This document shows, piece by piece, positions 29,501 through 40,926 of a stretch of 64,000 nt of DNA (positions are counted from its first letter, which is position 1; every line of letters starts with the position of its first letter). Below the pieces are notes generated by a model, which searched no databases, was not told the DNA's origin, and was given only the letters and a program-made list of their open reading frames with translations. Both the position numbers and the translations under genes were made by a program. This DNA is from Trichomonas vaginalis G3 (lineage: Eukaryota > Parabasalia > Trichomonadida > Trichomonadidae): contig NC_067204.1 of the NCBI RefSeq assembly GCF_026262505.1, forward strand, positions 11,736,522-11,800,521, read 5' to 3'.

Positions 29501-32500
29501 AAGACAATGTATTAGATCTCTGCGTCAAAACATTGTCATTCATCGTTGACCAATGCGATTGTTCCGAACATTTGGCCACAATCAAGAGATGTGCCATGAA
29601 AGTCAAAGCAAACTCCGCCAAATACAGAGAACGTGCCATAAACATCGTCGAAGCCATCGATGGCCGTGTAGAACAAGACGACGATACAACAGAAGTAGAT
29701 GATGATTTCGAAAAACGTCCAACACCTCCTGTTGTTGATTCCGTTGTTGCTGCTGATATTGCAACATGGATGCAACTTCCAGAAGAGCTCAACGACGATT
29801 CCTTGGCCAAATGGTACAGAGAACTCGAAACAAGACTGATAAACATTGCTCCTTCACCTGTTGTCAGAGCTTTGGTACCTTTGAATGACTTCCCAGGTCT
29901 TCTTCCAAGTTTCTCCTTCACTTTCGCCTTCTTAACAACATGGCAGAACCTTTCTCGGCCACAAAAAGGCGAAATCACTGTTCTTTTGAACCAAATTTTC
30001 AAGTGCGAGTCGATTCCAACGTGGATTGCCAAACAATTCACAAATCTCGCTGAGTTTTCCGTTCTCAGTGAAATCGACATCAGACTTGACTTCGCAGCAT
30101 TGATTCCTTTCTGCGAGAACCATCAATTCTACGCCAAGGCTCTTTTCTTCCTTGATTACGCTCCATCAACATTTCCATTCACAAAATTGATCCATTTGAA
30201 TTCGATTTGCGGCAGAAAACTCGAAGCTCGAGCTCTTGCAAAGCGATATTCACAAGACATAGATCATAATTTGTGGATGGAATTAGGAGAATGGGATAAT
30301 GCTATTGCATGTATCAACAAATCACTTGATCCATCTCGATTCATTTATCCACAAGTGATTTGCAAAGCTGCAACAGAAGATTGGGATGGAATTCTTAAAC
30401 TAAGAGATTCTTTCTATGATCTTCCTTTGCACGACAAAGTTGATCTTGCAAAGTATTTCATGATGGCAGCTGTTTACATGGGTGAAGATGAAACAGCTGA
30501 GGAATTCTTCCAAATGTCAAATGGCTTCACAACAGATGACCAAATAATGAGAGCGCAAATGTTGATAAGAAACAACAAATTGGATGCAGCTCTTCAAGCA
30601 ATAAGAACAGGATGGAGATATTTGGCATCTTCTGTTTCAGCCATTGAGAAATGCAACAAAAACTTGTTACAAGATTATTCCCTACAAGCACAACAACTTT
30701 TGGAATTAGGAGAAGTTATTGATTGTCTTAAAGATCCAAGTGAAATCGAGAATATTAACAATGTTTGGCTTGGAAGACTCCATTTGATACAGAACAGTCC
30801 TGACAGACAAAAAGAACTCTACAAGATAAGATCATTAGTTCCTAATTTACCTCATTTCGATGCTTTGATGTTAGATACAATTTCTTATTATATATGGCTC
30901 GGACAAAGAGATGTCGCAATCAGATTAGTCGACGTTTTCTTCCCAGATGAAAACTCTCCACACGCACAATACGTTCAACTCGAGTTATCAGGAAGAGAAG
31001 AGAAAATCAATGAAATGCTCGAGTTGGCAACAACTTGCAATAACCAAGAATTGTCAAGTAGATTGTTGCAATTGATTGGTAACATTAGAATGAAATCTGC
31101 TTCGAAATTGGATGATTTCAAGAAGGTTTCTGAACATTATTTGAACGCAAACAAATCATATGAAAAGATAGGAAATATCTTTATAATTATTGCTCATGCA
31201 GGTGGCGGAATTGATGCAGCTAAAACAGGTGTTGTTGCATTAGGAAAATCAATAAAGATGAAACCTGTAAAACAGAATTTGTTTGCAAACCAATTATTCG
31301 GCGCTTTAGTCAATTTCGGACAAGAAAAACAAGTCGCAGATGCTGTTGCTGAAGCCATGAATGAATTAAGTCCACAATCATTGGCAACAATTTATTCAAC
31401 AGCCTTCCATTTGTTACTAAATCCATCAGAGAATATAAGAGACGTTGCAGCACAAATTTGCTTCAAACTCGTTTCTTCGCATCCTCAATACGTCGGATTC
31501 CAGTTATTAATGATGGAATCTAAGCATTGGGACATAGACGCATTGGAACAGATGTATGATAAGATGCAGATGGAATATCCAGTCATCTTTTCTCATGTTT
31601 CTTTGATTTACAAGGAACTTTTGAAGATGTCAAACATTTTATACATTGTTTATCAGACATCAATTGAAGAAGCAAATCAATTGTTCAAAGCTGGCGACAA
31701 CAAAGGAGCTTTGGACAAATTGATGGCTTTCTTGAAACTGTTGAATGATCCAAACAAAACAGTCCATGATACCCAATTCTTTTCCGGATATGCAACACAG
31801 TTACAAAAGGTTTTGCAAGAGATACAAAACAAAGGAAAGATCGAAGAAGAAGACTTCGCAACTCTTTACAATATTAGGAAGTCTCTTCAGAAGAGATTCC
31901 AGTCACTTAGAGTTATCAGACTTAGTTCTATTTCCCCAAGATTGGAGCAACAAACGAACTGGGAACTCAAGTTACTTGGATCTCATTCTCTCCAGAAAAA
32001 CGGCGTGAAAATCGGAAAATTCTCCCATTCTGTTGGAAATCATGAACACGGAATGCACCTGACATTGATAGGAACCGATGGTAAAAGATACAACTATCAG
32101 TTGAGAAGGAACTTGAAGAAAGTCAGGTCATTGGCAACAGAACAATTGGTCGACGCTTTGACACCGATTTTGGATGATATACATCACATTAATCATGGAT
32201 CAATCATCCAATTGAGTGGAAATTTGTATTTGTTCGAAGTACCGAAAGGACAAGCTTCAATGTACGAAATGATCACTGTCTATGAGCAAAGCAAAGGAAG
32301 AATCATCGACGCTGAGCAGGCATCAATAAAGAAGTGGTACAACGTCGATTACAGCCAATTAAGTGTCGAAGACAGAGTCAATGCTTTGAAGAATGTCAGA
32401 AAATACTTCGAAGGAAACGAACTCAGCAGAGCTATTTTGGTTACTTCAAAGGATGCGGACGCGTGGGCATATAGAACATCCCACTTCTCTTCATCACTTG

Positions 32501-33015
32501 GAGCAATGTCTGCTTTGGCTTTCATGTTGGGATCAGTTGATCACTCTCCACAACAGTTTTTGATCGATAAAATTACAGGAAACGTGACATTCAGTTCATT
32601 TGCAGGCGGAAGCCGTAAACAGAGTGTTCCTTTCAGATTGACACCACAGCTTTCGAATGCTTTGGGAAGATGCCAGTACAGTGGACCTTTCTCGAGCTAT
32701 TTCACGCAGACAATGAAGGATATCAGGAAGAGAGCAATTTCTCTCGCTCCTGTACTTCAGTTCTTCATTGCAGACCCGCCTTTCACAAAGCCAAAGATTC
32801 CTCACAGCTTCATGAAACAACTTGGTGTCGAAATTCCTGTGGAAGAGAATCAGACACAAGAAGAAAAAGAAATTGACGAAGAAATCAATGACATCTACGC
32901 AAGACTAGTAGGAACTGATGTATCTCTTGAAACAGAACTTCAGCAACTGATTGAATCTGCTACTGATATTAATAATATCGCAAAAATGCCACCAAGTTGG
33001 TATCCATGGTGGTAA
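26599..33015 (+). CDS. TOR-family PIKK with degenerate kinase site (likely pseudokinase), 2138 aa
   Basis: One uninterrupted frame. Residues ~1-1100 are HEAT-type helical repeats, followed by a FAT region to about 1650. An FRB-like segment (about 1665-1765, SIEEANQLFKAGDNKGALDK) precedes a PI3K-like kinase domain (about 1800-2090) and a C-terminal FATC ending PPSWYPWW. Domain order and the FATC are those of TOR. The kinase motifs are not. The phosphate-binding Lys region reads YNYQLRRNLKK, the catalytic loop reads LGSVDHSPQQF (1977 on) where active kinases have LGDRHPSN, and the DFG position reads SFAG near 2000. Loss of the Asn and Asp that bind metal suggests no catalysis. Alternatives are a scaffold in a TOR-like complex or a TRRAP-like role, but the length and FRB/FATC favour TOR. 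Confidence 0.8.
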   Translation: MFIANADDPVGQAVCALIEKAVPSNQSLKEEEFDYYVEDLQDQIITHFNYHRIQEVPEFIDSMLSTTMSGAKTDDKKRRYAAAVCLATLISLFPFDDLIPQFEPIIMQLLRPGFKRLVVVGAKVVGYLGGLTGQNRNHLIKILAEKNAALLSAPNQRPENLFTAAIILKEVATAAPEHIFVLTSQYFIKMIYCGLYSHDSNVRDICVDIVETLFTSQAASVGVFFLTDILEKMRYQSVERLSREKNDDDLISCFKLLQILLRQRPYIDPDLTARYLIPTCSRLVTSPNFEIMNYAIVTIMFLHESEIYVTDPYVIQTIMKQLFDVTLKYGKMIEPLFTKVIHTYPEYVRKELQQLIDWFGVFMTTLPKNASFILVFQLVVASIDVVTDQKQLSHLLELVNQLMSNSSMPTPIHMLLQSLNQHHPNWDRELHNYKKFLVRLIHEEMGGPYQRWEVTVISLNAIDQLNDLSYPDAVVLHSLVMALINSPDWQVRERVASSALHLFKNHIDKMPLETMMKLVDLAVYDSVRSVRKKSLFAFKPNVYKYLAQPEIIWKFSRLIYDESFGVRKHAIEILGALVPRTSASILRELLLTTLRQLPNKYNPIIPPHISDIFPELISASEPIIYLYADAIFQRFLKMLNERFSQTTFKDPSLVYMNSAQLRDIDGSLIKSLSHLNELCPDIVLSGPVINVLSKVLALPVHPWTKAHALKALRCIAQGEYDISFVWRDHFNLIESVIKIIRENASLKLVTLSLKLLGSISACSMPTMLNPSSRKNIFIFRSFFSGLNEFKNFFIKRYFTELLDILSEPMIDTKRETIAGVLTQLFVADPDSVANYLTPFFNVFLPMFPNTSISTLRKFFDYLTVIVKLAGRMISPHATSVFVAIENHWQQQLTVEGSHVISALIEATHGQCDSILHLVVPICFQLIRFKKQGHSELFRLLRAAADYTPSYLKTIIEGIAELAQSPETQDNVLDLCVKTLSFIVDQCDCSEHLATIKRCAMKVKANSAKYRERAINIVEAIDGRVEQDDDTTEVDDDFEKRPTPPVVDSVVAADIATWMQLPEELNDDSLAKWYRELETRLINIAPSPVVRALVPLNDFPGLLPSFSFTFAFLTTWQNLSRPQKGEITVLLNQIFKCESIPTWIAKQFTNLAEFSVLSEIDIRLDFAALIPFCENHQFYAKALFFLDYAPSTFPFTKLIHLNSICGRKLEARALAKRYSQDIDHNLWMELGEWDNAIACINKSLDPSRFIYPQVICKAATEDWDGILKLRDSFYDLPLHDKVDLAKYFMMAAVYMGEDETAEEFFQMSNGFTTDDQIMRAQMLIRNNKLDAALQAIRTGWRYLASSVSAIEKCNKNLLQDYSLQAQQLLELGEVIDCLKDPSEIENINNVWLGRLHLIQNSPDRQKELYKIRSLVPNLPHFDALMLDTISYYIWLGQRDVAIRLVDVFFPDENSPHAQYVQLELSGREEKINEMLELATTCNNQELSSRLLQLIGNIRMKSASKLDDFKKVSEHYLNANKSYEKIGNIFIIIAHAGGGIDAAKTGVVALGKSIKMKPVKQNLFANQLFGALVNFGQEKQVADAVAEAMNELSPQSLATIYSTAFHLLLNPSENIRDVAAQICFKLVSSHPQYVGFQLLMMESKHWDIDALEQMYDKMQMEYPVIFSHVSLIYKELLKMSNILYIVYQTSIEEANQLFKAGDNKGALDKLMAFLKLLNDPNKTVHDTQFFSGYATQLQKVLQEIQNKGKIEEEDFATLYNIRKSLQKRFQSLRVIRLSSISPRLEQQTNWELKLLGSHSLQKNGVKIGKFSHSVGNHEHGMHLTLIGTDGKRYNYQLRRNLKKVRSLATEQLVDALTPILDDIHHINHGSIIQLSGNLYLFEVPKGQASMYEMITVYEQSKGRIIDAEQASIKKWYNVDYSQLSVEDRVNALKNVRKYFEGNELSRAILVTSKDADAWAYRTSHFSSSLGAMSALAFMLGSVDHSPQQFLIDKITGNVTFSSFAGGSRKQSVPFRLTPQLSNALGRCQYSGPFSSYFTQTMKDIRKRAISLAPVLQFFIADPPFTKPKIPHSFMKQLGVEIPVEENQTQEEKEIDEEINDIYARLVGTDVSLETELQQLIESATDINNIAKMPPSWYPWW

Positions 33016-33618
33016 AAAATACAATTTTTTATATAAATTTGTTTTCATTATTTTTACGTGTAAATTTCTCAATTCTCTCAATTTTTGAGAGTCAAACGGG
33101 AAAAAATATGAAAACAAGTTTATATATGTATATTTTTTATAGAATATTAAATTTATCTTTCTATTAATAATTATCTAAAATTTTTAAACAAAAATCTTGA
33201 AAGTCATTAGAAATTCTAGATTGATTTTTCAGAAATAGTAGTATTTGGTTCATAGAGTTATATTATTGTAGAAAGAAGCTCTATTAAGACTATTTCATAA
33301 ATAGTTAGTTCACATCGCAATTTATTATCTCAAATAAAGAAGCAATTCAGATTCACACACTATCCATATAAGAAACAATAAATACGTGGTTGAGGTGGTA
33401 TTGCTTCTTTTATAATTTATAATAAATTTTATCAGATTTCATTATTATATTTCTATTTCTTGCTTTGAGATTCAGTAATTGATTTCATATCTTATAAATG
33501 ATGTATCTAAATTGATATTTATTTATTTGAAGAAATGGGAATAGAAAAAAAGAAATTTGTTGAAAAATAAGATAAATAACAAGATTTATAAATGTAATAA
33601 CAAAATATATTTTGGAAT
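33016..33618. other. Intergenic, convergent 3' flanks
   Basis: About 600 bp of AT-rich DNA between convergent genes. A short hairpin (CTCTCAATTTTTGAGAG) lies at about 33075-33091. No gene was recognised. Confidence 0.5.
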
Positions 33619-34506
33619 TTAAGCTGATGTGAATATTGGCTTCGTGAAAATTGTGATTAATGAAGCAATTTCCATAATTGTGCCAGAAACAATATAAACA
33701 ATTCCTAAATATTTGGATGATGGAGGGAAGTCACCTTTTGTCGTCAGTATAATGGATTTCTTTCCATTAAAGGAGCTGACGTTGTAGTTATTCATCACTG
33801 AAATTGTTACATTTCCTGGTTCGACATATCCTTTTCCTTGAGCAATGCCGTAGAGTCTTCTGAAGTTAGGAAAAGCTGCCGTATCCATCCACATAGAAAA
33901 TCTGTTCAATGTGTTGCTATTTGGCCATGAAGGAGTATCCTCGAGCCATTTATGACCTTTGTAAAGTGAATTTAATGACTTTACTTTGATTCCTGTCTGT
34001 TGAACATCGGATAATTCTAATGTTTTAAATTCTTTGACATCGAAAGTATCATTAAAAAATGAAATTGCATGAAGACCACAAGGTAAAATCCAATTGTTTG
34101 GTGATGGATCGTCGCCATTTGATCTGTATGGATAACAAGATTTCATATCGTCAAATCGAACGTATTTTCCCATAAGCTGATCATCTGAGCGAGAGCGAAC
34201 TGATTTCCAATGGTTCTGGTAAAAGTTTGTTAATTCGAACATAACTGCGATTGGATAAGACATTCTTTGAGGAATGTTTAAAATAAATTCGCAAACGTTG
34301 CCTATTTCACAAATGTTACTATAATCTTTCTTGACTTCTATTGCAGAATCTTTTGCAAAGAGGAGAACTGCTCCAATAACGAGACAAATAAGCCCAATTG
34401 GTGTAAAAACAACAATATACAAGTTAGGACTGAGAACTAAACGCTTCATTGGAAGTTTTTGTTCAAGAAATGCATGCTGATTTTCTCCAATTAGAGGATC
34501 TTCCAT
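33619..34506 (-). CDS. CDC50: CDC50/LEM3 family P4-ATPase beta subunit
   Basis: 295 residues with two predicted membrane helices, one at about residues 30-52 (LYIVVFTPIGLICLVIGAVL) and one near the C-terminus (LGIVYIVSGTIMEIASLITI). They flank an extracytoplasmic domain, the CDC50 layout. Family motifs are FYQNHWKSVRSRSDDQL, CGLHAISFFNDTF and a cysteine pair around SCYPY...PCGL. CDC50 proteins are obligate partners of P4-ATPase lipid flippases, needed for ER exit and for phospholipid transport to the cytoplasmic leaflet. The length is a little short of the ~330-390 of animals. An initiator lies 4 nt before the ATG. The gene is intact, and a decayed fragment of a paralogue lies at 59141-59233. 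Confidence 0.9.
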   Translation of the reverse strand: MEDPLIGENQHAFLEQKLPMKRLVLSPNLYIVVFTPIGLICLVIGAVLLFAKDSAIEVKKDYSNICEIGNVCEFILNIPQRMSYPIAVMFELTNFYQNHWKSVRSRSDDQLMGKYVRFDDMKSCYPYRSNGDDPSPNNWILPCGLHAISFFNDTFDVKEFKTLELSDVQQTGIKVKSLNSLYKGHKWLEDTPSWPNSNTLNRFSMWMDTAAFPNFRRLYGIAQGKGYVEPGNVTISVMNNYNVSSFNGKKSIILTTKGDFPPSSKYLGIVYIVSGTIMEIASLITIFTKPIFTSA

Positions 34507-34512
34507 TGATGA
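34507..34512 (-). promoter_or_regulatory. Initiator of CDC50
   Basis: TCATCA immediately before the ATG, with +1 at 34510. It fits T-C-A-Py-Py-A and gives a leader of only a few nt. Confidence 0.6.
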
Positions 34513-35464
34513 AAAAAAAATTGTTCAAAAATTTTTTTGTTGTGCTTCTTCTGGGATTATAGAATTGAGATTTAGCTTAGTGGTTGAAATTTATTGGGTA
34601 GTTCTTGCCACAGTATATATGTGTGTACATAAAATTGCGGAAATTTATATAAATATGTCAGATTTATATCAGATTTAACTTAATATCAAAATAGGACTAT
34701 ATAAATATAGAGTGTGTGTTTATATTGTTATATGATGCATATTTTCACGATCTAACTGCAGAAATCGAATTGGCGGAGCCTGAAGAATCAGATTACGCAA
34801 GTTAAATTGGTTTTGAACGCTTATATAGGGATAAAATGAGACTTTATGAGGTGTGTTGTATAAATATGGTTTTTGCGATAATATGTCATGAGATCAGAAT
34901 ACGAAGTCAGTATATATGTGTTTTTGTCACAGGTTTCTATGTGGTAATAGCCTTGCAGAGTCTGTAAAAGACTTAGGTACACGAAATAAGTTATTTAAGC
35001 ACGAAAAATATAAAATAGATAGTATGTCAAGCAGCTTCTCTCATAATCTCTCTAGTGACACATAAATCTCTCAAGCGAACATTAGAAAATTTATGTGTCA
35101 CTTTTAAGGGGCCAAAAATTTTTCAAGATTTTTTTCAAAATTACATAAAATATGAGAAAAAAGCAGGTAAAAAGATGATATTTAATGATATTATATACGG
35201 TACGAAGGGATTCCTTAGCATAAAATTAATTCCTTGAGAAAATTTGAATACGGTAACAATAATCATGAATTTGCCATAGTGATAAAGATAAAATGTAAAG
35301 CTGTAGTACTCTATTATGATGAGCAAATCGATAGCCAAGTTAAAACATCTTTATTTCTTATTTTTGTAAAGATATTTTATTTGCGTATAATTAGGGTTAT
35401 GAAATAACGCCATCAATCAAATAAAATAGAATTCGAAGTAGAAGAGGAAAATCTTGAAAACAAA
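34513..35464. other. Intergenic, upstream of CDC50 to the Maverick
   Basis: About 950 bp of AT-rich DNA. The open frames in it (for example 35055-35237) have no family resemblance and poor coding character. Nothing was recognised. Confidence 0.5.
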
Positions 35465-35470
35465 ATTAAA

Positions 35471-35677
35471 AGTAGTATATGAGAGCGGGTCGTGTGACTT
35501 TTTTTGTAAACGTAAGAATTCATACAATATTGAACGATTTTGTATCATTTTTTTTAACATATGAAGTAAAAAATGTATGATTCTTACGGTTTTTATTCTT
35601 ACGTTTTTGAATAAATCAAGATTTAAAAATGTTCAAAATTGTAAGACATTTACACTCAACCCATACATAATGAAATA
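35471..35677 (+). repeat. Left TIR of the Maverick (207 bp)
   Basis: Matches 58002-58207 in reverse complement almost base for base. The only difference seen is eight versus seven T in one run. It is preceded by the target duplication ATTAAA. Confidence 0.95.
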
Positions 35678-35737
35678 AACACATTAAAAAAATTGACATT
35701 AATTAAAAAATAATTTATTTTTTTTATTCTTACATAA

Positions 35738-36221
35738 ATGAGCGGAACAAGATTCATGACTGTGAATCAATTAATGGATAAACTTTCACCAATTCTCACC
35801 CAGGTTAAACAAGTAGACGTTTATTTTGATGATTACATAGAAAGTTTTATAAAGGTAAGTTTAATATTAAAAGGTAAGTTTAATATTAAAACCTATTGCT
35901 TTTGCATTTGATGGTAAATTAATCGAAAATTCAAAAATTTGGGAATTAATTCCGGATATTGAATTTATAACAAATATTAAGGATAAATGGTTTAAACAAC
36001 AAAACCACCTCACTAAAGTTCTTTGTAGATTAATGATTAAAACTGAGGAAAAAGAATTTAACGAGTTTAAATATCATCCATGTAAAATTTTAGAACTTGG
36101 TAACAAAAAACTTCAGAAAAAATTAAACGATAGACTATCAAAATATAGAGTCGAAAGAATAAATAAACTCGCTATTGGTAATGATGAAGAAGAATTTGAT
36201 GAGTTCAACATAGAACTTTAA
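35738..36221 (+). pseudogene. Maverick gene of unknown function, broken
   Basis: First gene after the left TIR, beginning near 35738 (MSGTRFMTVNQLMDKL). It is charged and Lys/Glu-rich toward its end. I recognise no family. It is broken in this copy. Confidence 0.45.
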
Positions 36222-36309
36222 GAAACTAATGATTATTTGAATTTATGAAATTAATTATTTGATTCATGTCTTACATTTTTGAATATTTTATTTTTTTATT
36301 TTGTATGAA

Positions 36310-37415
36310 ATGAGTGTCAAAACTAACAGCGTTAAAAAATTGGGATTCACAAATGAGGAAATAAAGGATATATTAGAGGAGGCGGGTTATGAGGTTGATA
36401 AATATTATTTAAGAAATTGTCAAAAATTTGCGGAGTTTTTAAATGAGTTTGATTATGATGGGAAAATGAATAAAGATGATGTTATAAATTTCTTATATCC
36501 CACTTCTAAAAAAGAAAAACCTAAAGAACCTGATGTTTTCCCTGAATATTATGAAGAACGGATTAAAGATGATGAATATGATGAAATTGAAAGACTGGAA
36601 AAAATAAGAGATGAAATAGATGAAAAAATTAAGGAATTAAGAGAAGTTGAAAAATATAATGAAAATGAAGTAGAGGGTTTAATGAATATCCCAGCTTCAG
36701 AATCAGAAGTTCAGAAATCTCATGAAGAAAGATATAAAAATTATGTCTCTGAATCAACACAAAATTTATTAGATGGTGAAATAGATGAAACACTTTCAGA
36801 AGAAGGAACTAAATTTATTCGTAAACATAAGTTACAATTTATTGATAATGAAGAATACCCTTGTATATTACTTTCACCACCTTTAGATTCTGAGAAATTC
36901 AAAAAAGCTCTTAAAAACGTGACATATGCAACTAATACGATTAAGAAAGAAGATCATGATATTTACACAAATTATTATTTAAATAAATGCACGGGTGTTG
37001 ATAAAGTTTTTGATTTATTAGATAAAATATCAAAAGAAACCATTGGAACTATAAAATTTTGTGTGATTGTGGTTTCATTATTGAAGATACCAATAATGTT
37101 TCATATGAAAGAACAGCACCGAAGGAAGATGAAGTTGAAAGGTCTATACCATTCGTTATTAAGAACATAAAAGATATGAAAACTTATAAGCATTATATTT
37201 ATTCATTTATTTCAGAAAAAATGGAAGCAACCCATAAAACATCTTCTCATCATTTTATAGCTATTCATACATTCCTTTTCAAAGTTGTGAAATTAAATAA
37301 GACAGGAATTAGATTTAATGTATCAGGGTACGCATTCTTGAGTAAATTAAAATGTATTCGTCACGTCGCCGATGATAAAAATTTATGTATTCTTAATTCA
37401 TTTTATGGGCTTTAA
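36310..37415 (+). pseudogene. Maverick acidic coiled-coil gene, broken once
   Basis: Begins MSVKTNSVKKLGFTNEEIKD. The middle is highly acidic and helical (IERLEKIRDEIDEKIKELRE). The end is more globular. No known domain was recognised, and it is not obviously the protease of the class. It has about one break. Confidence 0.5.
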
Positions 37416-37464
37416 AAAATAAAGTTTATTTTTATTTATTTTTTTAATTTTTTTTCTTACATAA

Positions 37465-40400
37465 ATGAACAAAAACGGAACAGCTAAAATGAATGATAAT
37501 CAAATTAGAGCAGAAGGTAGAAGGTTATTTAAACGCTTCTATAACATTCCTGATGGTGTTAATCCTAAAACTCGTAGAAGCTATTTAAATGAAGCAATAG
37601 ATGCATATGAAGGGTTTGACATTTCATCAGAAAGTGAGAGATTAGCGAGAATGTTAAATGTTAATATTGATTTCTATTATTGTGATCCTCAACCAGAAGA
37701 CGTGGACATAAATAAGGTAGACTTTCCATTAGTGGAATCAATAATGATAGATCCAGAATTTGAAACAGTAAATATTTTATTAACACAGAGTCCATGTGGA
37801 AAACTTCACGCTGACAGAATAACAGACGTAGAAGCACTCACCGGCTATAAAGTTTGTCCATATTGTAAAGAAGAAGTTTATTCTATCCGCGATGATCCAA
37901 AAAGGAAAAACCAAAGAAGATTTTTAAAGCATTGTGAGAAATGTAAAGAAAATAATGGAAGATTAATTCAAGACGTTCAATTGCAAAAGATACAGCAACC
38001 ATATGCACCACATATTACGAAACAGAAGATATATCAGTGGTTATTAGCTCACAATTTGCAGGAATATTATCAACCAACAAGATATTATATTACTTTTGAC
38101 TTTGAAACATTAGAGACTAAAGAAGAATTACAACTTTCTGAGTGTGCAACTTTGAACGCTTACTTAAAACCATTCATGGTATCATCAACGGTTAAATTAA
38201 ACGATAAAACATATACGAGGAATTTTTGCTTAACTTCGAGTGATTCTTTTATTTCTGATTGGATTGAGTTTTTATTTTCAACCTGTTCATTAGTTGTTGA
38301 ATCAAATATGAGTCAATACAATGAATTATTGAAGTCGCAAACATTAAATGAAAAACAGAAGGAAGCATTTAAAGAACTTCTAAATGAGGAATTCAATAAA
38401 GTGAATATCATAGGTTTTAATTCGGGAAAGTTTGATTTAAATTTAATTCTTCATGATTTAAACACTGCAAAATGGAAAATAAAATCAATGCTGGGTTCAT
38501 CTTCACAATTTAAGCAAATCATTGTAAAGAAAACAAACGTTCCATATGAATTGAGATTTATTGACATCAGAAATTATATAGCGGGTGGGACATTAGACCA
38601 ATTCACTCAAGATTTCGGAAACAATAAATCACGTGTTAAATCCTTTTTCCCTTATCAATTCATCACATGGGAGAATTATGAAGAAGAATTATATAAAGTG
38701 GAACCATTCACGAAAGATTCATTTTATTCAGCATTAACTCAAGAAACTATATCAGATAGTGATTATCAAATATATCTCAATGATGCTAAAAAATTTAAGA
38801 ATAGATTAGAATATTTATTCATTATTGCAATAAAGATGTTGAAATTATGATTAACCAATTGATAAAATTATTGAAGAAACATTTGTTTATAAAATTGACA
38901 TGCTTCATAATCTTTCTTTATCATCGAATGCTTCAATGATTCGTTACGCTTTAGCATATAAAAACTTTAATCCTAATGAAAACTATCTTGAGGAAGAGAT
39001 AGAATCAAGTTTTGAATTAACGAAAAAGTATTGGAATATAAATTGAATCATATAAGAAACAAGATGAAAAAGCAGAAGGGATAGTAAAAATAATGTTTCA
39101 ATGGATGATTTTCAATACTATCACGATTTAATCCTTTCATCTAAATGCAAAATGTGCGGTAAAGCGTTTACATATGCAAATAAACCAACATTGGATAGAA
39201 TCGATAATGAAAAACACATACCAAAGAAAATTGTCAGTTAATGTGTTGTTATTGCATATCGTGAAATCAAATAAAGATGAAGATGTTCAACGTTTAAGAA
39301 TCAATTTAAGAAATTATGCATTAAAAAATAATTTACCAATGACTTTAGATTCAGTTGAAGCTTATCACATTCTCCGTAATGGAATTACTGGTGGTTTATC
39401 AAATGTTCAACATCGTGTTAATCTTAAAGGAATCACGCACATTAATAAACTTTCATATAATCCAGAACTAAAACTGTATCAAATGAGGACACTTCCAACA
39501 TCATGACTCATTTCGTTGGTGTTGATTTTAATTCATTATATCCTTCATCATTTTCATCTAATCCTCATGATTTCATTCAATATACTGACCATAAAATGTA
39601 TATGCGGGAAGATTGAATGGTGTTATCATTTGTGATACAGCAACAAAGAAAGCAAAAGCAATGGGAATAATTAAGAAGAAAAATACTTTATTCGTGGCTG
39701 AAGTAAAGGTCACATTGATGAAAATACATTAATGATTACATAAACTTTTTACCGATAATAAGAAACTTAGATATTATCACAGATGAAAAACAATTGCGGT
39801 TTTATGTATAATTACATGAAATCAAACAATCTACGGGTTGACCAGAAACAGAGGAAATTAACTCAGTTAGCATCAACACACAACCAATATCAACCATTTT
39901 CTTCTTATTATCTTTGGTATCTAATAGACAGATTTCATTTTATCATTGATGATATTCAATCAATTTTAACATTTACGAAAAACACTTGTTTTAATGAATT
40001 TGCGAACAAATTTATGAACGAAAGACAAAAGGCTGAATTAGAAGGAAATAAAGGAAAAAGTTTATTTTGCAAGATTTCACTTAATGGATCATATGGTTAC
40101 GATGCAATGAATAGACAAAATTACGCAAAGACTAAAATAATGAATGCACAGAAGGCACGCGTTGCATGTATGCCAAATAAGTTTAAAAACATAAGAGAAA
40201 TAGGTGAGGATACATATCAAGTGATGCTTAAAGATAGATTTTATAGATGTGATACATGTTTACAAGAGGCATTCTTCACTTTAGATAACGCAAAATACTG
40301 GTATTTAGTTTTCATTTATGATTTTATGTATAAATGCATGAATGTTAATCGTTTTCATTTCATTGAAGGTGATACTGATTCATCTTATTGGGCAATCGCT

Positions 40401-40898
40401 GGCGATCCAAGTCTTCCTAACACTCAAGCATTTCAAGCAATTGTTACCGATAAACAATTTTATGATAAAAACATTTTCAAATTCGCACCATTTGATTTCT
40501 TCTGTTTTGATGAGAAATTTAAACCTAAATTAAAGAATAAAGCTGAAGAAAAAGCACATGAGAAGAAGTTATTGGGTTTAGCAATTGAGAAACAAGGTGA
40601 TAACATGGTTGCTTTATGCCCCAAGTGTTATACATCATTTAACGGTTCAATTGATGGAAGTGATTTTAAAAAGATTGCACAAAAAATGAAAGGTGTTAGT
40701 TTACGACAAAATAAACAATTAACACCTGAAAATTATTTGGATATAATAAATGATAAAGTGATATTTGATGGTCAAAATATTAATTTACAACTTAAAAACG
40801 GGTCAATGACTCGCTTAACAATCGGTAAGACTGCATTAACAGGAGCACACACTAAGGCTGTATGTTGTGAAAATGGATGTTGTATGCCATTTATTTAA
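37465..40898 (+). pseudogene. Protein-primed family B DNA polymerase of the Maverick, broken
   Basis: The N-terminal third contains ITFDFETLETKEE, the exonuclease-type motif of family B polymerases, after a CxxC zinc-like pair. The C-terminal part has the palm motif EGDTDSSYW and the preceding ISLNGSYGYDAMN. The whole resembles the protein-primed polymerases of Polintons (DNA_pol_B_2 type), which copy the linear element from its ends. It is broken in several places and is taken as one span here. Confidence 0.85.
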
Positions 40899-40926
40899 TA
40901 CAATTTAAAATTTTATTTTTAATAAA

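Noticed and set aside
29445-30126. Minus-strand frames inside the TOR-like gene
   Set aside because: They are antisense shadows. The plus-strand frame continues through with clear domain homology.
35055-35237. 60-codon frame upstream of the Maverick
   Set aside because: Low-complexity Lys/Phe/Ile-rich frame without a family, initiator or conserved neighbour.
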